DNA of 41,352 bases. Origin: Micromonospora sp. MH99 (GTDB lineage Bacteria; Actinomycetota; Actinomycetes; Mycobacteriales; Micromonosporaceae). Position numbers and translations under genes: made by a program. The stretch spans positions 1-41,352 of the forward strand of contig NZ_MUZA01000056.1 of the NCBI RefSeq assembly GCF_021442385.1, written 5' to 3'. Below are positions 1 through 7,712 of this stretch, piece by piece. Each line of letters starts with the position of its first letter. Positions within the stretch are counted from its first letter, which is position 1. The notes beneath the pieces were generated by a model. It was not told where the DNA came from. It searched no databases and was given only the letters and a program-made list of their open reading frames with translations.

Positions 1-2050
1 TGGCGGTGGCTACCGTGGCGGTCCCGGCGGCGGTGGCGGTGCTCCCGGCGGTGGTTTCCGTCCGGGCGCTCCCTCGGGCGGCGGCGGTCGTCCGGGTGCC
101 GGTGGTCGTGGCCGTGGCGGCGGCGCCGCGGGTGCCTTCGGGCGTCCGGGTGGCCGGCCGACGCGTGGCCGCAAGTCCAAGAAGCAGCGCAGACAGGAGT
201 TCGACAACCTGTCGGCTCCGACCATGAGCTCGGGTGCTCCCCGGGGTCAGGGTCAGGTCGTCCGGCTCTCCCGTGGCGCCTCGCTGTCGGACTTCGCCGA
301 CAAGATCAACGCCAACCCGGGTTCGCTGGTCCAGGAGATGTTCAACCTGGGCGAGATGGTCACCGCGACCCAGTCCTGCTCTGACGAGACCCTGCAGCTG
401 CTGGGTGTGCACCTCGGCTTCGAGGTGCAGATCGTCAGCCCGGAGGACGAGGACCGCGAGCTGCTCGCGCAGTTCAACATCGACCTCGACGCGGAGGTGG
501 CCGAGGAGCGTCTGGTCAGTCGTGCGCCGGTCGTGACCGTCATGGGTCACGTCGACCACGGTAAGACCAAGCTGCTCGACGCGATCCGTAAGGCGAACGT
601 CGTGGCCGGCGAGGCCGGTGGCATCACCCAGCACATCGGTGCCTACCAGGTCCACGTCCCGCACGAGGGCGAGGACCGCGCGGTGACCTTCATCGACACC
701 CCGGGTCACGAGGCGTTCACCGCCATGCGTGCCCGTGGTGCCCAGGTGACGGACGTCGTGATCCTGGTGGTCGCGGCCGACGACGGCGTGATGCCGCAGA
801 CCATCGAGGCGTTGAACCACGCCAAGGCGGCCGACGTGCCGATCGTGGTCGCGGTCAACAAGGTCGACAAGCCGGAGGCCAACCCGGACAAGGTCCGCCA
901 GCAGCTGACCGAGTACGGCCTGGTCGCTGAGGAGTACGGCGGCGACACCATGTTCGTCAACGTGGCCGCGAAGCCGGGCATCGGCATCGAGGAACTGCTC
1001 GAGGCTGTCCTGCTGACCGCCGACGCGTCGCTGGAGCTGACCGCTCCGATCGACGGGCCGGCGCAGGGTGTGGCGATCGAGGCGCACCTGGACAAGGGTC
1101 GCGGTGCGGTGGCGACGGTGCTCGTGCAGAAGGGCACCCTGCGGGCGGGCGACTCGATCGTCGCCGGCGGGGCGCACGGCCGGGTCCGGGCCATGCTCGA
1201 CGAGAACGGCAACCAGCTCACCGAGGCCGGTCCGGCGCGTCCGGTCATGGTGCTGGGTCTGACCGCGCCTCCCGGCGCGGGCGACACGTTCCTCGCCGCG
1301 GCGGACGACCGTACGGTGCGGCAGATCGCCGAGCAGCGGCAGGCACGGCGGCGGGCGGCGTCCTTCGCCAACTCCCGTGGTCGGGCCACTCTTGAGACGC
1401 TCATGGAGCAGCTCAAGGAGGGCGAGAAGACGTCGCTCAACCTCATCCTCAAGGGCGATGTCTCCGGTTCGGTGGAGGCTCTGGAGGACGCGCTGTTCAA
1501 CCTCGACATTCCCGAGGAGGTCCAGCTCAAGGTCCTCGACCGGGGTGTCGGCGCGATCACCGAGAGCAACGTCATGCTCGCGAGTGCCTCGTCGGAGCCG
1601 GTCACGATCATCGGCTTCAACGTGCGGGCCTCGAACAAGGTCCGCGAGATGGCCGACCGCGAGGGCGTGGAGATCCGGTACTACACGATCATCTACCAGG
1701 CCATCGAGGAGATCGAGGCAGCGCTCAAGGGCCTGCTCAAGCCGGAGTACGAGGAGGTCGAGCTGGGCACCGCGGAGATCCGCGACGTCTTCCGCTCGTC
1801 CAAGATCGGCAACATCTCCGGTTGTATCGTCCGGTCGGGCATCATCCGGCGCAACGCGAAGGCACGCCTGCTGCGGGACGGGGCGGTCGTGGCGGACAAC
1901 CTCACGATCACCTCGCTCAAGCGGTTCAAGGACGACGCCACGGAGGTCCGCGAGGGCTTCGAGTGTGGTCTGACCCTGGGTGGTTACAACAACGTCCAGG
2001 TCGGCGACGTCATCGAGACCTTCGAGATGCGGGAGAAGGCTCGCGCCTGA
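1..2050 (+). CDS. infB: Translation initiation factor IF-2 (5' end outside window)
   Basis: IF-2 is the GTPase that brings fMet-tRNA to the 30S subunit and promotes subunit joining. The first complete codon in frame starts at base 2. The visible N-terminal part is a Gly/Arg-rich, low-complexity linker (GGYRGGPGGGGG style, bases 2-170) typical of long actinobacterial IF-2. A basic RGRKSKKQRRQEF segment leads into the conserved core. G1 GHVDHGKT lies at bases 544-567, G3 DTPGHE at 695-712 and G4 NKVDK at 857-871, followed by domains II, III and IV (end ...VGDVIETFEMREKARA). The stop is TGA 2048-2050. The internal ATG at 224 is not the true start, because the frame stays open to the window edge and the linker composition matches the family. 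A 19-bp hairpin follows the stop, and the ylxP/rbfA genes come next, as in the classical nusA-infB operon. Confidence 0.97.
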   Translation, partial: GGGYRGGPGGGGGAPGGGFRPGAPSGGGGRPGAGGRGRGGGAAGAFGRPGGRPTRGRKSKKQRRQEFDNLSAPTMSSGAPRGQGQVVRLSRGASLSDFADKINANPGSLVQEMFNLGEMVTATQSCSDETLQLLGVHLGFEVQIVSPEDEDRELLAQFNIDLDAEVAEERLVSRAPVVTVMGHVDHGKTKLLDAIRKANVVAGEAGGITQHIGAYQVHVPHEGEDRAVTFIDTPGHEAFTAMRARGAQVTDVVILVVAADDGVMPQTIEALNHAKAADVPIVVAVNKVDKPEANPDKVRQQLTEYGLVAEEYGGDTMFVNVAAKPGIGIEELLEAVLLTADASLELTAPIDGPAQGVAIEAHLDKGRGAVATVLVQKGTLRAGDSIVAGGAHGRVRAMLDENGNQLTEAGPARPVMVLGLTAPPGAGDTFLAAADDRTVRQIAEQRQARRRAASFANSRGRATLETLMEQLKEGEKTSLNLILKGDVSGSVEALEDALFNLDIPEEVQLKVLDRGVGAITESNVMLASASSEPVTIIGFNVRASNKVREMADREGVEIRYYTIIYQAIEEIEAALKGLLKPEYEEVELGTAEIRDVFRSSKIGNISGCIVRSGIIRRNAKARLLRDGAVVADNLTITSLKRFKDDATEVREGFECGLTLGGYNNVQVGDVIETFEMREKARA

Positions 2051-2066
2051 TCCGGCAGTGACACGC

Positions 2067-2108
2067 TGATCAAGGGGTTTACGCCAACCGGCGTAAACCC
2101 CTTGATCA
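2067..2108. terminator. 19-bp perfect hairpin after infB
   Basis: Arm TGATCAAGGGGTTTACGCC (2067-2085), loop AACC, perfect reverse-complement arm 2090-2108. No U-tract follows, which is usual for high-GC actinobacterial terminators. It belongs to the set of long intergenic palindromes with a GATC near the outer end (see findings). It sits 33 nt before ylxP, so it may attenuate rather than fully stop the operon. Confidence 0.75.
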
Positions 2109-2140
2109 TGCGGGGCGGGTTGCCGGTATCGTCCTGGGCG

Positions 2141-2437
2141 ATGTTCACCGGAAACGCGGTCTTCGACCTGCTGCTGCCGGGCGACTCCCGGTCGCTCAAA
2201 GCCAAGAGATCATATGTACGGCCGATCGTGGCGGCGCTGCGCCGCTTCGAGGTCTCGGCCGCCGAGGTGGGTGCGCTCGACCTGCACGGTCGAGCGGAGA
2301 TAGCGGTGGCGGTGGTCGCCGCCGAAGCGGCGCACGTCCGCGAGGTGCTCGACTCGTGCGAGCGCCTGGTGGCCGCGCGCCCCGAGGTCGAGTTGTTGTC
2401 GGTCCGGCGCCGGCTGTACGGCGTGGACGACGACTGA
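2141..2437 (+). CDS. ylxP: DUF503 / YlxP-like protein
   Basis: 98-residue protein of the DUF503 (YlxP) family, a small conserved protein nearly always encoded between infB and rbfA. Its biochemical role is not firmly established, though it is associated with ribosome biogenesis by context. The family start is visible (MFTGNAVFDLLLPGDSRSLK, then AKRSYVRPIVAALRRFEVSA). I chose ATG 2141 because it begins exactly at the family N-terminus. The upstream in-frame TTG at 2102 would start inside the hairpin and add 13 unrelated residues. No strong Shine-Dalgarno is visible. It ends in an acidic tail (YGVDDD). Confidence 0.85.
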   Translation: MFTGNAVFDLLLPGDSRSLKAKRSYVRPIVAALRRFEVSAAEVGALDLHGRAEIAVAVVAAEAAHVREVLDSCERLVAARPEVELLSVRRRLYGVDDD

Positions 2438-2563
2438 CCCGGGGTGCCGGCGGTGCCGGGCGACCGGCGCCGCCGCGAAGGTAGTGTTCGACATGTTGGC
2501 CGGTCGGCCGGCGGCCCCGGGTCGCCGGGTCGGCCGGGAGCAGGACGCCGTGGAGGTGGCGAG

Positions 2564-3061
2564 ATGTCTGATCCGGCCAAGGTACGCCGGCACGCGGAAC
2601 GGGTGCGTGAGCTGGTCGCGTCGGTGGTGCGGAGCCAGATCAAGGACCCGCGGCTCGGCATGATCACCATCACTGATGCCCGGATCACCGCTGACCTGCG
2701 CGACGCGACGGTCTTCTACACGGTGCTCGGTGACGCGGTGGCCCAGGCGGACACGGCGGCGGCTCTGGAGAGCGCCAAGGGGCTGCTGCGCAGCACGGTC
2801 GGCAAGGCGCTCGGGTTGCGGCACTCGCCGACGCTCACCTTCGTCCTGGACGACGTGCAGGACCAGGTCAAGCACATCGACGATCTGCTCGCCGCCGCCC
2901 GCAACGCCGACGCGGAGGTGCAGCGGCTCGCCGCCCGGGCGGAGTACGCGGGCGAGGCGCAGCCCTACCGGGTCGACGACGACGAGACCGACGACGAGAC
3001 CGACGAGACCGACGAGGCCGCCGACGTCCCGGAGAACCCCCGGGGTGGGGCAGCGCGGTGA
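2564..3061 (+). CDS. rbfA: 30S ribosome-binding factor RbfA
   Basis: Assembly factor needed for maturation of the 16S rRNA 5' region and efficient 30S formation. 165 residues from ATG 2564, preceded by a GGAGGTGG Shine-Dalgarno; the open frame back to 2444 has no family sequence. The KH-like core is recognisable (residues ~1-115: VRSQIKDPRLGMITITDAR, ATVFYTVLGD, LRHSPTLTFVLDD). The C-terminal tail is strongly acidic and built from a short repeat (DDETDDETDETDEAAD), encoded by near-perfect 9-bp GACGAGACC repeats around 2981-3018. Its TGA overlaps the GTG start of nrnA (GTGA), indicating translational coupling. Confidence 0.95.
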   Translation: MSDPAKVRRHAERVRELVASVVRSQIKDPRLGMITITDARITADLRDATVFYTVLGDAVAQADTAAALESAKGLLRSTVGKALGLRHSPTLTFVLDDVQDQVKHIDDLLAAARNADAEVQRLAARAEYAGEAQPYRVDDDETDDETDETDEAADVPENPRGGAAR

Positions 3062-4116
3062 CGGCCGCCGCCGGTGCACAACTCGTCGCGCCGGTCGACA
3101 CCGGCCCGGCCGAGGCGGACTGGGCCGCGGCCGAGGCGCTGATCCGTGCCGTCGGGCCGACCAGCCGGGTGCTGCTGATCTGCCACGTCAACCCGGACGG
3201 GGACGCGCTGGGCAGCATGCTCGGTTTCGGTCTGGGCCTGCGCCAGCTCGGCGTATCCGGGTTGCAGGCGACTTTTCCCGGGCCGCCGGAGGTGCCCGAG
3301 CCGTTCCGGGGGCTGCCCGGCTTGGAGCTGCTGGTCCCGGCCGGCGCCGCGGATCCGGCCCCGGATCTGGTGATCTGCTTCGACGCGGCCAGCGAGTCGC
3401 GCCTCGGTGAGCTGGCCGGTCGGCTGTCGACGGCTCCTGCCGTCCTGGTGCTCGACCACCACGCCTCGAACCCGGGCTTCGGCTCCGTCAACCTGGTCGA
3501 CCCGCGGGCCGCCGCCACGTCGGTGGTGGCCGAGCAGCTGTTGGCGCGACTGGGCGTACCGCTGGATCGGGCCATCGCCGAGTGCCTGTACGTGGCGTTG
3601 ACCACGGACACCGGCTCGTTCCGGTTCGAGGCGACCACTCCGGCGGTGCACCAGCTCGCCGCCCGGCTGCTGTCCACAGGCATCTCGCCCGGGGACATCT
3701 CCCGGCGGGTGTTCGACACTCGACCCTTCGGCGCGGTCCGCCTGTTCGGGGAGGTGCTCGGCCGTGCTCGGCTGGAGCCGACCGCGGCCGACGGCCGGGG
3801 GCTGGTGTGGACCTTCGCCACCCTGGACGACCTGGCCCGCCACGATCAGCGGCCGTACGTCCTGGAGGCGTTGATCGACTCGGTGCGGTGCACCGCCGAG
3901 GCGGACGTGAGCTGCGTGCTGAAGCAGACCGCCGCCGACGAGTGGGCCGTGTCGATGCGGAGCAAGGGCGCGGTGAACGTCAGTCGCGTGGCGGTGGCGC
4001 TGGGCGGGGGTGGCCACACGTTCGCGGCCGGGTTCACCGGCCGGGGGACCGCCGAGCACGTCATCGAGGCGATCCGCGGCGAGCTGACCGGGGCACTGAT
4101 CACCGGCGACGCCTGA
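3058..4116 (+). CDS. nrnA: DHH/DHHA1 phosphoesterase, NrnA-like (oligoribonuclease / pAp phosphatase)
   Basis: 352-residue DHH-family phosphoesterase. Family members degrade nanoRNAs (2-5 nt) and often dephosphorylate 3'-phosphoadenosine 5'-phosphate, using two metal ions. Visible motifs: CHVNPDGDALGSML (motif I, residues ~42-55), VICFDAA (motif II), LDHHASN with D133-H134-H135 (motif III), DTGSF (motif IV) and the DHHA1 glycine motif GGGGH ending at H320. GTG start 3058 overlaps the rbfA stop by 4 nt. The position after rbfA is the usual actinobacterial order. Specific substrate preference cannot be read from sequence. Confidence 0.92.
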   Translation: MTAAAGAQLVAPVDTGPAEADWAAAEALIRAVGPTSRVLLICHVNPDGDALGSMLGFGLGLRQLGVSGLQATFPGPPEVPEPFRGLPGLELLVPAGAADPAPDLVICFDAASESRLGELAGRLSTAPAVLVLDHHASNPGFGSVNLVDPRAAATSVVAEQLLARLGVPLDRAIAECLYVALTTDTGSFRFEATTPAVHQLAARLLSTGISPGDISRRVFDTRPFGAVRLFGEVLGRARLEPTAADGRGLVWTFATLDDLARHDQRPYVLEALIDSVRCTAEADVSCVLKQTAADEWAVSMRSKGAVNVSRVAVALGGGGHTFAAGFTGRGTAEHVIEAIRGELTGALITGDA

Positions 4117-4158
4117 CGGCCGCCCGACGCCACCGACCGTCCACGTTCTGATCCGGGG

Positions 4159-4221
4159 CGGGAAGTTCAGGGTCAGCTCCGGGGAGTGTTGGTCTTCCCG
4201 CGCTGTGTGAGAACGGGAAGA
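4159..4221 (+). promoter_or_regulatory. Mutually exclusive short hairpins before the small membrane genes
   Basis: The 7-mer CGGGAAG occurs at 4159-4165 and again within CGGGAAGA at 4214-4221. Between them lies TCTTCCCG (4193-4200), complementary to both. The middle strand can therefore pair upstream or downstream (8-bp stem, 13-nt loop). The second copy ends 8 nt before the ATG at 4230. This could be a terminator, an attenuator or coincidence. Confidence 0.3.
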
Positions 4222-4229
4222 ATTGCGGG

Positions 4230-4637
4230 ATGGAGCAGCCGCACGACCTCACCGTGGAGGCCCCCCGAGCCTGGGACCGGCCCGCCGTCTCCGTTCCGGT
4301 TCTCCTCTGCCTGTCCCTCGTCGGCGGCCGGTTCGCGTCGTTCTCGACCGAGGCGAATCTCTACACGCTCGGCACCGGCGGCGTGTTGATCTGGCTCGGT
4401 CTGAACAGCCGGGTGCCCCGGCGGCCGGCGCCGCGTCGGCTGGGGCCGGGAGCGGCGTGGTGGGCACTGCCGGTGGTGGTCTTCGGGGTCTTCGAGGGCG
4501 CGACCTTCGTGTTGGCCGTGGGCGACGACTTTCCCACCTTCTCCCGGTTGGCCGACCCCTTGCTGGAGGATCATCTGACCCGGTCGGCGGCCTGGTTCGC
4601 CTGGCTGGCCGCGTTCTGGGGGTTGGTGCGGCGATGA
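4230..4637 (+). CDS. Small integral membrane protein of unknown function
   Basis: 135 residues, no family recognised with certainty. Hydrophobic segments lie at about residues 20-40 (AVSVPVLLCLSLVGG), 46-58 (LGTGGVLIWLGLN), 72-93 (PGAAWWALPVVVFGVFEGATFV) and 115-133 (AAWFAWLAAFWGLVRR), so three to four membrane spans are likely. The start at ATG 4230 is preceded by weakly purine-rich sequence (GGGAAGAATTGCGGG). Its stop overlaps the next gene (ATGA), so the two are very probably co-translated. Position between nrnA and the MATE gene suggests lineage-specific insertion into a conserved operon. Confidence 0.75.
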   Translation: MEQPHDLTVEAPRAWDRPAVSVPVLLCLSLVGGRFASFSTEANLYTLGTGGVLIWLGLNSRVPRRPAPRRLGPGAAWWALPVVVFGVFEGATFVLAVGDDFPTFSRLADPLLEDHLTRSAAWFAWLAAFWGLVRR

Positions 4638-4846
4638 TGCGGGCTCTCGCGATCGGCGGTTTCCTCACCGCGCTGGCCCTGTTCGTCGGGGTCGAGTGGC
4701 TGGCCCGGCGGGAGGGATCCCGCATACCGACCCTGGGCGAGGTCTGCGCGTACGTGATGCGCTACGAGGTCGGGTCGGTGCCGGTGGGCAGGATCGGTCT
4801 GTTCGGGTTCTGGTGGTGGCTGGGCTGGCACTTCCTGGCCCGCTGA
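4634..4846 (+). CDS. 70-residue Trp-rich membrane protein (DUF6186-like)
   Basis: Start ATG 4634 overlaps the upstream stop (ATGA), a typical coupled pair. There is one clear N-terminal membrane span (ALAIGGFLTALALFVGVEWLA). A central polar stretch follows (RREGSRIPTLGEVCAYVMRY), then a C-terminal hydrophobic, tryptophan-rich end (GFWWWLGWHFLAR). The pattern resembles the small actinobacterial family I know as DUF6186, but that name is from memory and unverified. Function unknown. Confidence 0.7.
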   Translation: MMRALAIGGFLTALALFVGVEWLARREGSRIPTLGEVCAYVMRYEVGSVPVGRIGLFGFWWWLGWHFLAR

Positions 4847-4910
4847 ACCGGGTCGCCGCCCGTCCAAATGGCGGGAACCGAGAGCAGCATGTGGACCTGA
4901 ACGATAACTT

Positions 4911-4978
4911 GGGAGGCGGCCGGCATCACGTGGTGATGCAGGTCGTGGGCGGTGGTGCCACACCTCGCGCTGCCTCCC
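4911..4978 (+). ncRNA. Candidate structured RNA element (three-way junction)
   Basis: Three nested stems can be drawn by eye. P1 is GGGAGGC (4911-4917) with GCCTCCC (4972-4978). P2 is GCATCAC (4923-4929) with GTGATGC (4933-4939), loop GTG. P3 is AGGT-c-GTGG (4940-4948) with CCACACCT (4958-4965), one bulged C and a 9-nt loop. P2 and P3 abut without a linker, giving a compact three-way junction. Further short stems follow (GGGTCG 4983-4988 with CGACCC 4992-4997). It lies about 140 nt upstream of the 30-codon gene at 5116, so a long 5' leader, riboswitch-like element or small RNA is possible. All pairs are Watson-Crick, so strand is not decided by the fold. It matches no RNA family I can name. 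Confidence 0.4.
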
Positions 4979-5115
4979 TCCAGGGTCGGACCGACCCGGG
5001 CTCACGCTGCCCAGTCGGCTGCTCCGGTAACCCCGGACCGCCGTGGGGCGCTCAGCACGACCGCCCGTGAGGGCCGCCGCGTGCCGGTGGCTCGCACCCT
5101 GGAAGGAGCGCCACC

Positions 5116-5208
5116 ATGCCGAACAAGCCCAAGCCCGAGACCACCACCGACGACGCCCGCGAGCAGGCCCGCCGCGCGCTGCAGACGTCGATGGACACCC
5201 GCCAGTGA
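5116..5208 (+). CDS. 30-residue hypothetical small protein
   Basis: Short gene with ATG 5116 and TGA 5206-5208. A good Shine-Dalgarno, GGAAGGAG (5101-5108), lies 7 nt upstream. The peptide is hydrophilic: a Pro/Lys/Thr-rich start (MPNKPKPETTTDDA), then a helix-prone arginine/alanine segment (REQARRALQTSMDTRQ). It has no membrane segment and no cysteine. The SD, start codon and codon use with G/C third positions support it as real. It is preceded by the structured segment at 4911-4997. Function unknown; too small for family assignment. Confidence 0.55.
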   Translation: MPNKPKPETTTDDAREQARRALQTSMDTRQ

Positions 5209-5296
5209 GCCAGTCCGCCGAGCGGTGACGCCTCCGCTGGAGTAAGTCCTCGGCGGGATTGCGATCCTTACCGTCGTCGTGCCAGGATCGGCGGCG

Positions 5297-6619
5297 ATGA
5301 GCCACCCTGCCACCACCGACCGATCCGCCTCGCCGCGCCGCATCGCCGGCCTCGCGTTGCCAGCCCTCGTCGTCCTCGCCGCCGAGCCGCTCTACGTGCT
5401 CGTCGACACGGCAGTCGTCGGTCACCTCGGTCGGGTGCCCCTCGCGGCGCTCGCCGTCGGCGGCACGGTGATGACGCTCACCGCCTGGCTCGGCACCGTC
5501 GTCGCGTACGGCACCACCGGGCGGTCGGCCCGCCGCTTCGGCGCCGGCGACCGGGCGGCCGCCGTGGCCGAGGGAGTCCAGTCGTCGTGGCTCGCGTTCG
5601 GCGTCGGGCTGCTGGTCGCGATCGGCATGCAGATCGGCGGGGGCACGCTGGCGCGTACCCTCGCCGGAGGTCCCGGCGACGTCGCCGACGCCGCCGCCGC
5701 GTGGCTGCGGATCGCGGCGCTCGGCGCCCCCGGCCTGCTGCTCGCCGCCGCCGGCAACGGCTGGCTGCGCGGTGTGCAGGACACCCGGCGGCCGCTGTTC
5801 TTCGTGCTCGGCCCCAACCTGCTCTCCGCCCTGCTCTGCCCGCTGCTGGTCTATCCCGCCGGCCTCGGCCTGACCGGTTCGGCGGTCGCCAACGTGGTCG
5901 CCCAGACGATCGCCGGTGGGCTCTTCGCCGCGGCGCTGGTCGCCGAACGGGTGTCGCTGCGGCCCCGACCCCGGGTGATCCGCCAGCAACTCGTGCTCAG
6001 CCGGGACCTGCTGATCCGCGGCGTGGCGTTCCAGGCCAGCTTCCTCTCCGCGACTGCCGTGGCCGCCCGCTTCGGCGCCGCCGCCGTCGGCGCGCACCAG
6101 ATCGCCCTGCAACTCTGGTTCTTCACGGCGCTGGTGCTCGACGCCCTCGCCATCGCCGCGCAGTCCCTGGTCGGCGCCGCGCTGGGCGCCGGCGACGCGG
6201 CGGACGCCCGTGCGCTGGCTCGCCGGATCGGCGTGCTCGGCGGCGTCTGCGGCGTCGCCTTCGCGCTGCTGATCGCCGCCGGGGCCGGTGTCGTGCCGTC
6301 CTGGTTCAGCTCCGACGAGCAGGTACGCGAGCAGGCCATGGTGGCCTGGCCGTGGTTCGTCGCCATGCAGCCCCTGGCCGGGGTGGTGTTCGCGCTCGAC
6401 GGCGTGCTGATCGGCGCGGGCGACGTGCGCTACCTGCGCAACCTCACCATCGTGGCGGCGCTCGGCGGTTTCCTGCCGGCCATCTGGCTGGCGTACGGGC
6501 TGGACCTGGGGTTGGGCGGCATCTGGGCCGGGCTCACCCTCTTCGTGGCGATCCGGCTGGTCGCCCTGCTGCTGCGCCTGCGCAACGGCGCCTGGGCCGT
6601 GGTCGGCGCGACCCGCTGA
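5297..6619 (+). CDS. dinF: MATE-family efflux transporter (DinF-type)
   Basis: 440-residue polytopic membrane protein of the multidrug and toxic compound extrusion family, cation-coupled antiporters. Family features: opening RIAGLALPALVVLAAEPLYVLVDTAVVGHLG, read in two parts as helix 1 and the PLYVLVDTAVVGHLG motif. About 12 hydrophobic helices follow in two repeats; the second repeat contains FFTALVLDALAIAAQSLVGAALG. I chose ATG 5297; the in-frame GTG at 5279 adds only six residues and no better ribosome site is visible for either. DinF next to nrnA/truB is a common actinobacterial arrangement. The long open frame in another phase across this gene is a GC artefact. Confidence 0.9.
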   Translation: MSHPATTDRSASPRRIAGLALPALVVLAAEPLYVLVDTAVVGHLGRVPLAALAVGGTVMTLTAWLGTVVAYGTTGRSARRFGAGDRAAAVAEGVQSSWLAFGVGLLVAIGMQIGGGTLARTLAGGPGDVADAAAAWLRIAALGAPGLLLAAAGNGWLRGVQDTRRPLFFVLGPNLLSALLCPLLVYPAGLGLTGSAVANVVAQTIAGGLFAAALVAERVSLRPRPRVIRQQLVLSRDLLIRGVAFQASFLSATAVAARFGAAAVGAHQIALQLWFFTALVLDALAIAAQSLVGAALGAGDAADARALARRIGVLGGVCGVAFALLIAAGAGVVPSWFSSDEQVREQAMVAWPWFVAMQPLAGVVFALDGVLIGAGDVRYLRNLTIVAALGGFLPAIWLAYGLDLGLGGIWAGLTLFVAIRLVALLLRLRNGAWAVVGATR

Positions 6620-6747
6620 CGGACCGGCTCCGGCTCGGCAGTCCTCGCCGTCGCCGGGCCGCCACCCCGGGGCGTACGCCTGGGGGCGGGCCGGAGGGCG
6701 CCGGGCGACTCCGGTCGCCGCTGGGCTGTCTGGCAGGCTTGGACGAC

Positions 6748-7635
6748 GTGAGCACCCCCGATGGTCTGATCGTTGTCGACAAGCCCGGCGGCATGACGTC
6801 GCACGACGTGGTGGCGCGGATCCGCCGGCTGGCGAAGACCCGCCGCGTCGGGCACGGCGGCACCCTCGACCCGATGGCCACCGGTGTCCTGGTGATCGGT
6901 GTGGGGCGGGCCACCCGACTGCTGACCTACGTCATCGGCGCGGGCAAGAGCTACACCGGCACGATCCGGCTCGGCCAGGCCACCGTCACCGACGACGCCG
7001 AGGGCGACGTGATCGCCAGCACCCCGGCCGGCCACGTCACCGACGAGGCCGTCCGGGCCGCGCTGACGCCCCTGACCGGCGAGGTCGACCAGGTGCCGAG
7101 CGCGGTCAGCGCCATCAAGATCGACGGCCAGCGGGCGTACAAGCGGGTGCGTGACGGCGAGAGCGTCGAGCTGCCGGCGCGGCGGGTCACCATCTCCCGG
7201 CTGGAGGTGCTGGCGATCCGCCGCACCGAGCCGGACGTGGTGGACGTGGACGTCGACGTCACCTGCTCCTCGGGGACGTACATCCGGGCCATCGCCCGGG
7301 ACGCGGGTCTGGCGCTCGGCGTCGGTGGGCACCTGACCGCGTTGCGTCGGACCGCGGTGGGTGGCTTCACGCTCACCGAGGCGGCCACGCTCGACGAGTT
7401 GGAGCAGCGCGCCCCGGCCGTGGTGAACCTGCCGCTCGACGCGGCGGCCGACCGGTTCTTCCCGCGCCGGGAGGCGACACCCGACGAGGCGAAGGTGCTC
7501 GGCCACGGCGGTCCGCTGGGCCCGGCCGGCATCGCCGGGCCGTACGCCGTCTTCGGACCGACCGGTGCTCTGATCGCTATCGTCAGCGAGCGGGACGGGC
7601 GGGCCCGCGCGGAGATCGTGCTCGCCCCGGCCTGA
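6748..7635 (+). CDS. truB: tRNA pseudouridine-55 synthase TruB
   Basis: 295-residue TruB isomerises uridine 55 of the T-loop in nearly all elongator tRNAs. GTG 6748 begins the family N-terminus directly (STPDGLIVVDKPGGMTSHDV). The catalytic aspartate is D41 in GHGGTLDPMATGVL. KSYTG, the RAYKRVRDGE segment and CSSGTYIRAIARD are all present. The C-terminal ~60 residues form the actinobacterial PUA-like end (GPYAVFGPTGALIAIVSE). The frame stays open far upstream through the MATE gene, but that extension is Arg/Pro-rich shadow sequence. A CAGGCT hexamer 8 nt before the GTG is a weak -10 candidate. Confidence 0.96.
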   Translation: MSTPDGLIVVDKPGGMTSHDVVARIRRLAKTRRVGHGGTLDPMATGVLVIGVGRATRLLTYVIGAGKSYTGTIRLGQATVTDDAEGDVIASTPAGHVTDEAVRAALTPLTGEVDQVPSAVSAIKIDGQRAYKRVRDGESVELPARRVTISRLEVLAIRRTEPDVVDVDVDVTCSSGTYIRAIARDAGLALGVGGHLTALRRTAVGGFTLTEAATLDELEQRAPAVVNLPLDAAADRFFPRREATPDEAKVLGHGGPLGPAGIAGPYAVFGPTGALIAIVSERDGRARAEIVLAPA

Positions 7636-7650
7636 CGGCGGTACGCAGGT

Positions 7651-7693
7651 CCGCCGGCTTCCAGCCGGCGGTGTCGACCCGCCGACCGGCGGG
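7651..7693 (+). terminator. Two tandem hairpins between truB and ribF
   Basis: First hairpin: CCGCCGGCT (7651-7659), loop TCC, AGCCGGCGG (7663-7671). Second hairpin: CCCGCC (7678-7683), loop GACC, GGCGGG (7688-7693). The second ends just before the ribF Shine-Dalgarno GGAGAGG, so the pair could attenuate or tune ribF translation as well as end truB messages. No U-tract. Confidence 0.45.
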
Positions 7694-7712
7694 ACAGCAG
7701 GAGAGGAACGGC

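Noticed and set aside
4571..6112. 513-codon minus-strand open frame opposite the MATE gene
   Set aside because: Gly/Arg/His-rich shadow with no ribosome site; MATE protein is recognisable on the other strand.
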